Positions 1-9,968 of a stretch of 64,000 nucleotides of DNA are shown here, piece after piece. Origin of the DNA: an uncultured Alphaproteobacteria bacterium (GTDB lineage: Bacteria; Pseudomonadota; Alphaproteobacteria; RF32; CAG-239); the NCBI GenBank assembly GCA_944393685.1, contig CALYAW010000004.1, forward strand, positions 62,001 through 126,000, read 5' to 3'. The notes under the pieces were generated by a model. That model had not been told where the DNA came from. It did no database searches and saw nothing but the letters and a program-made list of their open reading frames with translations. The stretch's first letter is position 1, and each line of letters opens with the position of its first letter. The position numbers and the translations under genes were made by a program.

Positions 1-2129
1 TTGGCCTGAACTTCTTTTTCTGTTAAACCGAACAGATAGAAGTTGTCTTCGCCGACTTCTTCTCTGATTTCAACATTTGCACCATCAAGCGTGCCGATAG
101 TGAGAGCTCCGTTGAGAGCAAATTTCATATTTCCTGTTCCGCTGGCCTCAAAACCTGCGGTAGAAGATTGGACGCTCAAGCAGGCAGCCGGAATCAAAAC
201 CTCAGCCAGAGAGACCTTATAATCCGGCATAAAGACAACCTTAAGCATATCATTAACACGCGGATCTTTATTAATGACCTCAGCCACATTGTTAATCAAC
301 TTAATGATAAGTTTTGCAAAATTGTAAGAGGGGGCAGCTTTTCCTGCAAAGATATATGTTTTTTTGCAAGCCGGTTTGACATTATCTTTAATAATGTCAA
401 GATAATCCCCGATAACTTGCAAGATTGTCATAAGTTGTCGTTTATATTCATGAATACGTTTGGCATGAACAATAAACATACTTTCAGGATCGACAACGAT
501 TCCCGTGGTTTTAAGAATGATTTTGGCCAAACGTTGTTTATTTTGAATTTTAACCTCACGAAAAGCCTGAATAAATTTTTTGTCATTGGCAAAATCTTCT
601 AATTTTCTGAGTTCGGTCAAATCCGTAACCCAACCTTCTCCGATTTTTGAGGAAATAAGATTTGCCAAAGGAGTATTTGCATGCAGCAACCAGCGACGGG
701 GAGTAATACCATTGGTTACGTTACTGAACTTCTCCGGCCATAATTCATAAAATTCCGGAACCAAAGAAGTCTTAATCAAATTGGAATGGATTTCAGCCAC
801 GCCGTTAACGGAGAAAGAGCCGACGATAGAGAGGTTTGCCATGCGAATAATTTGATTATCACCGTCACCGTAAACAATCGTTACCTTATCGAGTTTCGCT
901 TTGTCGTCCCCAAATTTTGAACGAGCAAAATCCATAAAGCGACGGTTAATTTCATAGATAATCTGCAAATGTCTCGGCAACATTCGTCCGATGATTCGAG
1001 CGGGCCATGTCTCCAATGCCTCGGGTAACAAAGTATGGTTAGTGTAGGCAAAAACTTTAGTAGTAATATCCCATGCTTCTTCCCAATCTTGCCCGTAGAT
1101 ATCAACAAGAATACGCATCATTTCAGGAATGGCGATTGCCGGATGGGTATCGTTGAGTTGGATAACAACCTTTTCAGGAAGTTGTTTAAAGTCTTCGCTT
1201 TTTTCCATAAAGCGTCGCAAGATATCTTGAATAGCGCAAGAAGCAAAGAAGTATTGTTGTTTCAAACGCAATTCTTTTCCCGATTCGACAGCATCTGAAG
1301 GATACAAAACTTTAGAAATTGTTTCGGTTTCAATTTTTTCTTTCATAGCCTCGATATATCCACCTTCATTGAATATGTTGATATCGAGTTCGTCATCTGT
1401 TTTGGCAGAAAACAAGCGCAAATAGTTCACAGATTTTCCGTCATATCCGACAATAGGGAAGTCAAAAGGCACCCCATAAAGGGTTTGAGTATTCATCCAT
1501 ACGAAACTTTTTTGTCCGTCAGGATTGTCAAAGATTTCCACGTCTCCATAGATAGGTATTTTTACCGTACGATCATGACGAGCAAATTGCCATGGGGAAT
1601 TTTCACCAAGCCAGCTGTCAGCTTGTTCAACTTGATAACCGTTTTCAAATTTTTGTTTAAACAGTCCGAATTGATAGTTAATTCCATATCCGAAGCCGGC
1701 AATACCCATTGAGGCCATAGAGTCGAGATAACAGGCAGCCAATCTTCCCAATCCGCCGTTTCCGAGAGCGGGGTCATATTCGGCATCAAAAATTTCTTCC
1801 AAAGGAATATCGGGAAATCCTTCAATTTTTATACTTTTTAATATATCAAAGAGTCCCAGATTATGCAGGTTGTTTTCAAGGGAGCGGCCGATCAAATATT
1901 CAATGGATAAATAATAAATTCTTTTTGAATTGCACTTATTGTAGCGAGCAATTGTTTCATACATTTTATCCATGGCAAATTCACGAACCGCCAAAGCAAT
2001 AGCTTCAAGAGCCTCTTCTTTATTAATTTCGCAAGTGCGTTTGCCAATAAAATACTTAATATAATGCTCAATAGAGAGCTTAAGTCTAGCTCTGTCAATT
2101 TCATTAATAATTGCCGAATTTTTATTCAC
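1..2129 (-). CDS. glgP: Glycogen/alpha-glucan phosphorylase (3' end outside window)
   Basis: Releases glucose-1-phosphate from the non-reducing ends of glycogen by PLP-dependent phosphorolysis in the cytoplasm. The frame is open from a GTG start to the window edge, giving 709 codons of a family usually 800-840 long, so only the C-terminus is missing. An in-frame ATG just upstream is followed directly by a stop, so GTG with GAGGAG about 8 bases upstream is the start. Recognisable blocks: GNGGLGRLAACYLDS, NDTHPAIAIPEMMRIL, TNHTLLPEALETWP, SNVTNGITPRRWL, AKRIHEYKRQL and EASGTGNMK, whose Lys669 should carry PLP. Oddity: just before that lysine the usual DLSEQISTAG reads CLSVQSSTAG. Divergent from the tolC-like gene; it belongs functionally with glgB-glgX-malQ at 51.5-58 kb. 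Identification is secure. Confidence 0.96.
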   Translation of the reverse strand, partial: MNKNSAIINEIDRARLKLSIEHYIKYFIGKRTCEINKEEALEAIALAVREFAMDKMYETIARYNKCNSKRIYYLSIEYLIGRSLENNLHNLGLFDILKSIKIEGFPDIPLEEIFDAEYDPALGNGGLGRLAACYLDSMASMGIAGFGYGINYQFGLFKQKFENGYQVEQADSWLGENSPWQFARHDRTVKIPIYGDVEIFDNPDGQKSFVWMNTQTLYGVPFDFPIVGYDGKSVNYLRLFSAKTDDELDINIFNEGGYIEAMKEKIETETISKVLYPSDAVESGKELRLKQQYFFASCAIQDILRRFMEKSEDFKQLPEKVVIQLNDTHPAIAIPEMMRILVDIYGQDWEEAWDITTKVFAYTNHTLLPEALETWPARIIGRMLPRHLQIIYEINRRFMDFARSKFGDDKAKLDKVTIVYGDGDNQIIRMANLSIVGSFSVNGVAEIHSNLIKTSLVPEFYELWPEKFSNVTNGITPRRWLLHANTPLANLISSKIGEGWVTDLTELRKLEDFANDKKFIQAFREVKIQNKQRLAKIILKTTGIVVDPESMFIVHAKRIHEYKRQLMTILQVIGDYLDIIKDNVKPACKKTYIFAGKAAPSYNFAKLIIKLINNVAEVINKDPRVNDMLKVVFMPDYKVSLAEVLIPAACLSVQSSTAGFEASGTGNMKFALNGALTIGTLDGANVEIREEVGEDNFYLFGLTEKEVQA

Positions 2130-2156
2130 TTACATTCTCCTCAATGGAAATCAGAT

Positions 2157-2174
2157 ACTAGAAACAAAACTAGT
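2157..2174. repeat. Small inverted repeat in glgP-tolC spacer
   Basis: ACTAG and CTAGT arms separated by eight A-rich bases lie just upstream of glgP on its 5' side, in the divergent spacer. It could be an operator half-site pair or a weak hairpin in the glgP leader. No regulator is identified, so the function is open. Confidence 0.3.
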
Positions 2175-2255
2175 CAAAATTGTTTGAAATATAGTTAATA
2201 TATCTTTCTTTTTTTATGTTTCATTGTTGAGTTATCAGTTTTTTAAGAAATATGC

Positions 2256-2284
2256 TTGTAAATTTGCAGTCACAAAGATATAAT
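2256..2284 (+). promoter_or_regulatory. Promoter of the tolC-like gene
   Basis: TTGTAA, a 17-base spacer and a perfect TATAAT lie 37 bases upstream of the tolC-like start codon. Spacing and -10 match the housekeeping sigma consensus. AGAGG precedes the ATG at a normal distance. Confidence 0.65.
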
Positions 2285-2320
2285 CGCAAGCGAATTTGAT
2301 TAAAATATAGAGGTTTAATT

Positions 2321-3691
2321 ATGAAAAAGACTTTTGTTGCCGGGCTGATGATTGCCACAGCACTCAGTGTATCAATGTCTGCTCGTGCGGCTACAATTTT
2401 TGAGGCTTTGAGCGAAACATACAATAGCAATCCAACCTTACAGGCACAGCGGGCGTATCTACGCAGTATAGATGAGAATGTAGCTATTGCCAAATCAGGT
2501 TTTCGTCCGACACTTTCGGTTGAAGGCGGGTACAGAACAACGAATTCGAATGTTGATAGAGATTCTCAGATAGCCAGAGTAGGAGGCGGTGACAGCGATA
2601 CTACGTCAATAGCAGCTAAAGTTTCACAGCCTCTTTTCAGCGGTTTTTCAACGGTGAATTCGGTAAAAGCTGCGGATCAATATGTTCGTGCCGAGCAGAA
2701 TAATTTATATAATGTTGAGCAAAACGTATTTTTAGAAGCAGCAACAGCATATTTAGATGTTTTGCGAGACACAGCCATTGTAAATCTTCAAAAAAACAAC
2801 GAAAAACTTTTAAAAAAGCGTTTAGATGAAACGATTCAGCGTTTCAACGTTGGAGAGGTAACCCGAACGGATGTTTCTCAGGCCAAAGCAAGATATTCAC
2901 AAGCCAAATCGGATAGAATTGCCTCAGAGGGAACATTGCAAGCATCTAAAGCAAATTACATAAAATTAATAGGCTCTCAGCCAGATAAGTTGGTTGAGCC
3001 AGAGAACATTAAAACATTTTTGCCAAAAAATTACGATGAAGCATTGGAATATGCGTTGCAAAAGAATTTTTCGATTCGACAAGCTAAAAACATGCTAAAC
3101 TCAAAAGGTTATGAGGTCTATGCCAATACGGGTGCGTTACTGCCACAGGTCAGTGCTGACGCGGCGGCATCTCATACCAAGGCAGATAACAGCGGTTACA
3201 CCGGAGATGTTACGACTGATGATGTTGAGTTTGGGGTTAACATGTCGATACCACTATATGAAGGAGGCGCAACCCGTGCCAAGATACGTCAAAGCAAGTA
3301 TCAGAAATGGCAAGCGCAGGAAACAGTTATGGAAGCACGCAGAGCGGTTGAGTCAACGGTTTCGAGCGCATGGGAATATATGAAAGCAAACGAGGCTCAG
3401 ATATATGCCATAAAAGATCAAGTCAAAGCCAATGCTATAGCACTAGATGGAGTTCAAAAAGAAGAGGCATTGGGCAACCGTACGGTTTTGGATGTCTTAG
3501 ATGCATATCAGGAACTTCTTAATTCCAATGTAAATGAAGTAACCGCACGTCGTGACTATTATGTTTCGGCGATGCAATTGCTGGTTGCCATGGGTAAGCT
3601 GACTGCCAAGGAGTTGAGTCTGGACGTCAAACTATATGATGCCAAAAAGTTTTATAAAGAAACACGCGACAAATGGTTATCTCTAAACTAA
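2321..3691 (+). CDS. tolC: TolC-family outer membrane efflux/secretion channel
   Basis: Outer-membrane channel that would dock onto inner-membrane RND pumps or type I secretion systems. 456 residues, the usual TolC length. A signal peptide ends at ARA (residue 23), followed by FEALSETYNSNPTLQAQRAYL, the family's first helix. Two OEP repeats follow, with the second-repeat beta strand around VEFGVNMSIPLYEGGATRAKI and the late motif TVLDVLDAYQELLNSNVNEV. There is no lipobox, unlike the NodT-type channel at 43.9 kb. It stands alone with its own promoter, so it may be the shared channel for the second RND pair at 58.7-63 kb, which has none. The family is certain; the exact partner is inference. 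Confidence 0.93.
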   Translation: MKKTFVAGLMIATALSVSMSARAATIFEALSETYNSNPTLQAQRAYLRSIDENVAIAKSGFRPTLSVEGGYRTTNSNVDRDSQIARVGGGDSDTTSIAAKVSQPLFSGFSTVNSVKAADQYVRAEQNNLYNVEQNVFLEAATAYLDVLRDTAIVNLQKNNEKLLKKRLDETIQRFNVGEVTRTDVSQAKARYSQAKSDRIASEGTLQASKANYIKLIGSQPDKLVEPENIKTFLPKNYDEALEYALQKNFSIRQAKNMLNSKGYEVYANTGALLPQVSADAAASHTKADNSGYTGDVTTDDVEFGVNMSIPLYEGGATRAKIRQSKYQKWQAQETVMEARRAVESTVSSAWEYMKANEAQIYAIKDQVKANAIALDGVQKEEALGNRTVLDVLDAYQELLNSNVNEVTARRDYYVSAMQLLVAMGKLTAKELSLDVKLYDAKKFYKETRDKWLSLN

Positions 3692-3753
3692 GGCTTGCCA
3701 AGGCATTATTTTTATGTAAAATAAATCTGAATTGACCAAGATAGGAAACCCAA

Positions 3754-4680
3754 ATGGCAGAAGATAATAATCAGGATATGGCAATGGAAGACATATTGTC
3801 TTCAATCAAAAACATTCTCGAAGAAGATGCCGCTGATCAGAAGGAGGCTCCTGTAACAGCGGAAGAACCTCTTATTGATGAAAAAGCGGAAGTAAACGTT
3901 GAGGACATTCTGGAATTGTCTCCTGACATGAGAGTAGAAGAAGCCCTTTCCGTTCCTGTGAATGAAACAGTTGAGGGGGAAGATATAAATCTTGAAGAAG
4001 AACTTAATAATGTTAATTCTTCTGAGTTATCAGGTTCGGAAGATTTTGTTATAACCGATCCAGAAGCAAACGGGGATCAAGGTGTTCAGTCTAATGTAGG
4101 GTTGGGCTGGGAAGATTTTGATTCGGACCCGTTTGACGCGGAACCTAAGTCAGTTTCAGATGAACTTCCAGAGGAGCCGCTTGCACCAATAGAACGAGCT
4201 TCAACTGATGAGGAGAAAAATTCCGTTGATATTCAAGAGCCGCAGGTTGTTCAGGCGGAGACAGTTGTTGAAACTCCAGTCATTGAAACGGATACAGTTC
4301 AGAGAGCAAAAGAGAATAAGGCAGAAAGCGACGCTGTTGATGTTTCTGCAAGCATCATAAGTAATTTTACAAAAATGTTTTCTCAAAAAGAGCCGGAAAC
4401 ACCAAAAGAACCAATAGTTTCTTTACCGGCAGAACCGATTAAAGTCATAGGAGAGGGCGCAAAAACGATAGAAGATGTTGTCGCAGATGTAATTAGACAA
4501 ATTATTGGTTCTGAAGTAGAGAAAAACTGGCGTTCTCAAGCAAATTATGATGATTATGCACGTGAAGTGATTGCAGCACAAACCAAATCTTGGTTGGATG
4601 CCAATTTACCCGCAGTTGTTGAAGCGATTGTAAAACAAGAAATTGAACGAGTGATGGCAAAGGTTGGAAATGTTCAGTGA
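3754..4680 (+). CDS. popZ: PopZ-like polar organising protein (DUF2497)
   Basis: 308 residues with the PopZ layout: an N-terminal amphipathic helix (about residues 11-26, MEDILSSIKNILEED), a long acidic Pro/Glu-rich linker (about 30-225), and a C-terminal helical DUF2497 region (about 235-305) containing WLDANLPAVVEAIVKQEIERV. In Caulobacter PopZ self-assembles into polar networks that tether the ParB-origin complex and recruit cell-cycle regulators. The linker is longer than the Caulobacter one and composed almost entirely of E, D, P, V and S, consistent with rapid divergence of this disordered segment. Lies between the tolC-like gene and valS; a PopZ-ValS neighbourhood is common in alphaproteobacteria. 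A hairpin at 4709-4737 may terminate it. Confidence 0.85.
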   Translation: MAEDNNQDMAMEDILSSIKNILEEDAADQKEAPVTAEEPLIDEKAEVNVEDILELSPDMRVEEALSVPVNETVEGEDINLEEELNNVNSSELSGSEDFVITDPEANGDQGVQSNVGLGWEDFDSDPFDAEPKSVSDELPEEPLAPIERASTDEEKNSVDIQEPQVVQAETVVETPVIETDTVQRAKENKAESDAVDVSASIISNFTKMFSQKEPETPKEPIVSLPAEPIKVIGEGAKTIEDVVADVIRQIIGSEVEKNWRSQANYDDYAREVIAAQTKSWLDANLPAVVEAIVKQEIERVMAKVGNVQ

Positions 4681-4708
4681 CAACTGATCCGACCTTAAAA
4701 CTTTTTAT

Positions 4709-4737
4709 TGCCCCCAAGTAATCCTTGAGGGCATTTT
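4709..4737 (+). terminator. Probable Rho-independent terminator after popZ
   Basis: TGCCC-C-CAAG and CTTG-A-GGGCA form an interrupted stem around a five-base loop, followed by TTTT. It is weaker than the terminators elsewhere in this window because the T tract is short. Confidence 0.55.
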
Positions 4738-4776
4738 GCGGTTATATAAATTTAGTAAAAGTTATGGAAAAGTAAG

Positions 4777-7422
4777 ATGTTAGAAAAAAACTACACACCA
4801 AAAGATTTTGAAGAAAAAATATATACTGATTGGGAAAATTCCGGAGATTTCAAGCCGGATATGCGCTCAGATAAAGATGCATTTTCAATTGTTATTCCCC
4901 CGCCTAACGTCACGGGTGTTTTGCATATGGGCCACGCCTTAGACAACACCTTGCAAGACATTTTGATTCGTTATAATCGAATGCAGGGTAAAAATGTTTT
5001 ATGGCAGGTAGGCACAGATCACGCAGGTATCGCCACTCAAATGGTCGTTGAGAGAAATTTAGCCAAAGAAGGCATTTCTCGTCATGATCTCGGACGTGAG
5101 AAGTTTGTTGAGACAGTCTGGAAATGGAAAGAAAAGTCAGGCGGTACCATAACCAAACAGCTGCGCCGTTTAGGGGCATCCTGCGACTGGGATCGAGAAC
5201 GTTTTACCATGGATGAAGGCCTAAGCCGAGCTGTTCGAAAAATATTTGTACACCTGTATAAAGACGGGTTGATTTACAAGGCTAAAAAACTTGTCAACTG
5301 GGATTCAAAATTTATGACGGCGGTTTCGGATTTGGAGGTTATTCAAAAAGAAACTCTCGGCAAAATGTATTACTACAAATATCCGATTGAAAATAATCCC
5401 GGAGAATTTATCCATATTGCAACCACTCGTCCAGAAACGATGTTTGGCGATACAGCGGTTGCTGTTAGTGACAAAAATGAAAAGCTAAAACACTTGATAG
5501 GAAAAAATTGTATTATACCTATTATCAATAGGGTAATTCCGATTATTGCCGATGATCATGCAGATCCGGAAAAAGGTACGGGAGCTGTAAAAATTACACC
5601 GGCTCACGATTTTAACGATTTTGAGGTTGGGCGCCGTCATAATTTACCGTTGATTAATATTTTGAACCCCGATGCAACCTTAAATGAAAACACGCCGTAT
5701 TCTGGTTTATCAACATTAGATGCGCGAGCCAAAACAATAGAGGAATTGGAGCGGCTTGGTTTTATGGAGAAAATTGAAGATCACCCGATGGTTATTCCGT
5801 ATGGAGACCGTTCAGGCGTAATTATTGAACCTCTGATGACAGACCAATGGTTTGTCGATGCCCCGGTTTTGGCAAAAGAGGCCATACGCGCCGTCGAACA
5901 AGGGGAGATGGAATTTGTTCCCAAGTCATATGAAAAAACCTATTTTGAATGGATGCGCAACATTCAACCCTGGTGTATTTCCAGACAGTTATGGTGGGGG
6001 CATCAAATGCCGATTTGGTATGGTCCTGATGAAACCATTTTCTGTGAAGAGAATGAAGAAGAGGCACAAGCTGTTGCGGATAAACATTATGGCAAACGCG
6101 TAGAACTTCGTCGTGAAACAGATGTTTTAGATACTTGGTTTTCTTCCGGGCTTTGGGCATTTTCAACATTAGGTTGGCCGGATAAAAGTGAATATTTAGA
6201 AAAGTTTTATCCAACATCGGTTTTGGTTACAGGCTTTGATATCATCTTTTTCTGGGTTGCCCGTATGATGATGATGAGTATGTATATGATGAAAAAAGTT
6301 CCGTTCAAAAAATGTTATATACATGGCTTGGTTCGGGATGAAAAAGGCCAAAAGATGTCTAAATCCAAAGGCAACACGGTAGATCCTATGGAAACCATTG
6401 AGAAATATGGAGCCGACGCTTTGCGCTTTTTCATGGCGGCGATGGAGACCCAAGGACGAGACATTAATTTAAGTGACGCAAGAATTGCCGGTTATCGTAA
6501 TTTTGCAACAAAATTATGGAATGCGGCACGTTTTTGCGAAATGAACGAGTGCAAAGTTGTTAAAAACTTTGATGAAAACAAAGTAACACTAGGTATCAAT
6601 AAATGGATTATTGCCAAAGCCAAGCAAGCCACGCAAGAAGTAACCCGCAATCTTGATGCGTATCGTTTTTCAGATGCGGCCAATGCGGTTTATCAGTTTG
6701 CATGGGGAGCTTTTTGTGATTGGTATATAGAGCTAAGCAAACCGATATTTTATGGAGAAGACGAGGCCGCCAAAGCAGAAACAAGAGCCGTCGCCGCTTG
6801 GGTATTAGATCGAATATTGATAATTTTGCATCCATTTATGCCGTTTATCACCACGGAACTATGGAATAATCTTTGTACCGAACGTGATTGCAAACTAATT
6901 CATGCTCCATGGCCCAAAAATGAACAAATTGACGAGGCTGCATCAGCCGATATTGATTGGGCGATTGAGCTTATTTCTGCAATTCGTTCTTTAAGAGCCG
7001 AGATGAATATTCCAGCCTCTGCAAAATTAAACATTATCTTAAAAGATGCAGCTTCATGTTCTCAAGCGAACGTGAAGGCGCTGCACAAGCTAATATGCTC
7101 TTTGGCTCGATTGGAGAAAATTGAATGTGCTGAAACAGGTTTCCAAATAACACCGGATATGGCACAGCAAGTTTTCAAAGAATGCACCATTTTGCTTCCG
7201 CTCAAAGGGGTTATAGATTTTGCGGCGGAAAGGGAGCGTCTTAATAAGGAATTAGATAGTTTGAATCGCAACATCGAAGGCTACACACGCAAACTCAGCA
7301 ATGCCAGTTTTGTAGAAAGGGCTCCGGCGCAGGTTGTTGAGGAAGAACGTCGCCGCCAAGCCGAAGCGGAAGAAAAACGAGCCAAAGTAGAAGAGGCTTT
7401 AGCTCGAATTGCTAATTTCTGA
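4777..7422 (+). CDS. valS: Valyl-tRNA synthetase
   Basis: Charges tRNA-Val with valine in the cytoplasm. 881 residues, a normal bacterial length. Class I signatures: HMGH at residues 50-53 (in PPNVTGVLHMGHALDN) and KMSKS at 526-530. The editing (CP1) domain is present, with TTRPETMFGDTAVAV and DHADPEKGTGAVKITPAHDFNDFEVG. The C-terminal region after about residue 800 is the Glu/Arg-rich coiled coil typical of ValRS. Its own RBS is weak (GGAAAAGTAAG before the ATG). It ends in a strong terminator shared with the convergent topA operon. Confidence 0.98.
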   Translation: MLEKNYTPKDFEEKIYTDWENSGDFKPDMRSDKDAFSIVIPPPNVTGVLHMGHALDNTLQDILIRYNRMQGKNVLWQVGTDHAGIATQMVVERNLAKEGISRHDLGREKFVETVWKWKEKSGGTITKQLRRLGASCDWDRERFTMDEGLSRAVRKIFVHLYKDGLIYKAKKLVNWDSKFMTAVSDLEVIQKETLGKMYYYKYPIENNPGEFIHIATTRPETMFGDTAVAVSDKNEKLKHLIGKNCIIPIINRVIPIIADDHADPEKGTGAVKITPAHDFNDFEVGRRHNLPLINILNPDATLNENTPYSGLSTLDARAKTIEELERLGFMEKIEDHPMVIPYGDRSGVIIEPLMTDQWFVDAPVLAKEAIRAVEQGEMEFVPKSYEKTYFEWMRNIQPWCISRQLWWGHQMPIWYGPDETIFCEENEEEAQAVADKHYGKRVELRRETDVLDTWFSSGLWAFSTLGWPDKSEYLEKFYPTSVLVTGFDIIFFWVARMMMMSMYMMKKVPFKKCYIHGLVRDEKGQKMSKSKGNTVDPMETIEKYGADALRFFMAAMETQGRDINLSDARIAGYRNFATKLWNAARFCEMNECKVVKNFDENKVTLGINKWIIAKAKQATQEVTRNLDAYRFSDAANAVYQFAWGAFCDWYIELSKPIFYGEDEAAKAETRAVAAWVLDRILIILHPFMPFITTELWNNLCTERDCKLIHAPWPKNEQIDEAASADIDWAIELISAIRSLRAEMNIPASAKLNIILKDAASCSQANVKALHKLICSLARLEKIECAETGFQITPDMAQQVFKECTILLPLKGVIDFAAERERLNKELDSLNRNIEGYTRKLSNASFVERAPAQVVEEERRRQAEAEEKRAKVEEALARIANF

Positions 7423-7423
7423 T

Positions 7424-7452
7424 AAAAAGCCCCTCAAAAGAGGGGCTTTTTT
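7424..7452. terminator. Bidirectional terminator between valS and topA
   Basis: AAAAAGCCCCTC and GAGGGGCTTTTTT flank an AAAA loop. T tracts occur on both strands, so the hairpin serves the plus-strand valS transcript and the minus-strand plsY-dprA-topA transcript. Confidence 0.92.
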
Positions 7453-7492
7453 GTAATAAGAAAAAGGACGCGCCGACCAAAGGAGTTCCTTT

Positions 7493-9949
7493 TTATTTTT
7501 TAGTGTTGTTAATTATATTGATTGCTTCATCAAGAGAAGGTTCTCGACCTTTTATTTCTTTGGGCAAGGCATAGTTAGTTTTGCCACATTTCAAATATGG
7601 TCCGTAGCGTCCACTCATCAAGATAATATCTTGTTTATTGGCAGGATGGATGCCAAGAGATTTTCCGCTTGCGCGTTCAGGAACATTTTGCAGAATTTGC
7701 TGAGCGCGTTCTAAAGAGATATTAAATATTGTATCCTGCCCAGTCAAAGATTTTGATTTGTTTCCTTGTTTGATATAGGGGCCGAATTTTCCGATATTTA
7801 CCTGAATACCATCACCCAAATCGAAAGGGAGCGATAACAAACGAATAGCTTGTTCTGCCGTCAGCTCTTCAGGCGTGATGTTTTTAGGTAAGGGAGCGCG
7901 TTTTGGTTTTTCGGTAGTTGCAGTCGCATCTTCACCAAGCTGCAAATAATAACCATACGGTCCATGCTTAAGATAAACATTAAGCCCATTTAATTCGGTG
8001 ATAATCTTATCTTCACCGGATTTTGGTTTTTGAATATCGGCGGCCTCTTCATCACTGGTATCAACCAAAGGTTTGGTGTATTTGCATTCAGGATAATTTG
8101 AGCACCCGATAAAAGCTCCAAATTTTCCGAGTTTAACACTGAGATGTCCATTTCCGCACTCCGGACAAACCCTCGGGTCTGTTCCATCCTCGCGAGGAGG
8201 GAATAAATGATGCGACAGAACTTCGTCAATCTTCTCAATTACTTCACTGATTTGCAAAGGTTTAACAGCATCAATGTTTTTAATAAATTTTACCCAGAAA
8301 CCACCGAGCAGTTTTTTCCAATCCATTTCTCCGGCAGATACGTCATCAAGGTATTCTTCCAGTTGGGCGGTAAAATCATATTCTACGTATTTTTTGAAAA
8401 AATTTTCTAAAAAGACGGTAACAATTCTACCCCGATCCTCAGGAATAAATCGCAATTTTTCCACACGAACATATTTACGTTCCTGTAAAACGGCAATAAT
8501 TGTTGCGTAAGTAGAAGGACGTCCGATTCCAAGTTCTTCAAGTTTTTTTACCAAGCTGGCTTCTGTAAAACGCGGAGGAGGAGATGTAAAATGTTGTTCT
8601 GGAGTAATTTCCCCTTTGGATACAGCTTCTCCTTCGGTTACGTTAGGCAAAATTCGATCTTCATCATCATCATCGGCATCATCTTTTGATTCTTGATAGA
8701 GTTTCAGAAAACCGTCAAAGTCAATAACCTGTCCGTTGGCTCGCAACACAATTTTTTTATCTAAAGAAGTCGCATCAACAACAACTTTATCAAGCACAGC
8801 CGGATTCATTTGGCAAGCAACGGTACGTTTCCATATTAGCTCATAAAGTTTGTGAGCCTCATTATCAAGTTTTGCTTCCATCTTTTTAGGAGTGTTCATC
8901 ACATCAGACGGACGAATGGCTTCGTGTGCTTCTTGAGCGTTTTTAGACTTAGTTTTGTATTCTTTGGCAACTTTAGGAAGATAAGCCTCTCCAAAGTATT
9001 TAAGAATAGCCTCGCGACAAGCGGCAATAGCTTCTTGCGACAAATTAACCGCATCGGTACGCATGTAAGTAATAAAACCATCTTCATAGAGTTTTTGAGC
9101 AATCTGCATGGTTTTTTTTGCAGAAAAACGGAGTTTTCGGGCCGCTTCTTGTTGGAGAGTAGAAGTTGTAAAAGGAGGAGCGGGATAACGATTTGCTTTT
9201 TTGCGTTCAACATTTGAAATTAGAAACTCTTGCGCTTCAATTTTAGCTTTTGCCTCCAAAGCCTTGTCTTCGGTATTAAGGTCAAATTTTTCAAGTTTTA
9301 CCCCGTCAAGTTGAATGAGACGAGACTTAATTAATGCTTTAGCGGAAGTAAATAGCTCTGCGTCAATAGTCCAGTACTCTTCTGGTTTGAACTTTTCGAT
9401 TTCATTTTCACGATCACAAATCAATCGCAAAGCGACAGATTGAACACGACCGGCAGATTTTGAGCCCGGAAGTTTGCGCCACAAAACAGGAGACAAGGTA
9501 AATCCGACCAGATAGTCCAAAGCCCGTCGAGCCATATAGGCAGAAACCAAGTTATCATCAATTTGTCTGGGATTTTGAATTGCCTCAGTCACGGCGGATT
9601 TTGTTATTTCGTGAAAGACCACTCGTTCAATTTTTTTACCTTTTAACACTTTTTTAGCTTTAAGTTCTTCCAAAATATGCCAAGCAATGGCTTCTCCTTC
9701 TCTATCAGGGTCGGAGGCTAAAACAATCGTATCGCATTCTTTCACCGCCTTAACAATGTCAGCCAAACGTTTTTTACCGCCGGCGCTCAATTCCCAAGAC
9801 ATTTCAAAGTCCTTATCCGGCAAGACGGAACCATCTTTGCTGGGCAAGTCGCGAATATGACCGAAACTTGCCAGAACAGAATAATCTTTGCCTAAATATT
9901 TATTGATTGTTTTGGCTTTGGCCGGAGATTCCACAATAACAAGTTTCAT
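7493..9949 (-). CDS. topA: DNA topoisomerase I
   Basis: Type IA topoisomerase relaxing negative supercoils. The start is the ATG giving MKLVIVESPAKAKTI, the canonical N-terminus; a GTG four codons upstream is possible but less typical. 818 residues. Toprim domain with DPDREGEAIAWH; the active-site tyrosine is about residue 295 in FITYMRTDAVNLS. C-terminal zinc finger CPECGNGHLSVKLGKF with its second cysteine pair in CSNYPEC (from about residue 593), then three TOPRIM_C repeats of the type GPYGYYLQLGE, GPYIKQGNKS and GPYLKCGKTN, as in other alphaproteobacteria. Last gene of the plsY-dprA-topA operon, 19 bases after dprA. Confidence 0.97.
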   Translation of the reverse strand: MKLVIVESPAKAKTINKYLGKDYSVLASFGHIRDLPSKDGSVLPDKDFEMSWELSAGGKKRLADIVKAVKECDTIVLASDPDREGEAIAWHILEELKAKKVLKGKKIERVVFHEITKSAVTEAIQNPRQIDDNLVSAYMARRALDYLVGFTLSPVLWRKLPGSKSAGRVQSVALRLICDRENEIEKFKPEEYWTIDAELFTSAKALIKSRLIQLDGVKLEKFDLNTEDKALEAKAKIEAQEFLISNVERKKANRYPAPPFTTSTLQQEAARKLRFSAKKTMQIAQKLYEDGFITYMRTDAVNLSQEAIAACREAILKYFGEAYLPKVAKEYKTKSKNAQEAHEAIRPSDVMNTPKKMEAKLDNEAHKLYELIWKRTVACQMNPAVLDKVVVDATSLDKKIVLRANGQVIDFDGFLKLYQESKDDADDDDEDRILPNVTEGEAVSKGEITPEQHFTSPPPRFTEASLVKKLEELGIGRPSTYATIIAVLQERKYVRVEKLRFIPEDRGRIVTVFLENFFKKYVEYDFTAQLEEYLDDVSAGEMDWKKLLGGFWVKFIKNIDAVKPLQISEVIEKIDEVLSHHLFPPREDGTDPRVCPECGNGHLSVKLGKFGAFIGCSNYPECKYTKPLVDTSDEEAADIQKPKSGEDKIITELNGLNVYLKHGPYGYYLQLGEDATATTEKPKRAPLPKNITPEELTAEQAIRLLSLPFDLGDGIQVNIGKFGPYIKQGNKSKSLTGQDTIFNISLERAQQILQNVPERASGKSLGIHPANKQDIILMSGRYGPYLKCGKTNYALPKEIKGREPSLDEAINIINNTKK

Positions 9950-9968
9950 ATTTTTTCTCACACACAGT

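Noticed and set aside
168..602. Open frame on the plus strand inside glgP
   Set aside because: Antisense to the conserved phosphorylase catalytic region; not a gene.
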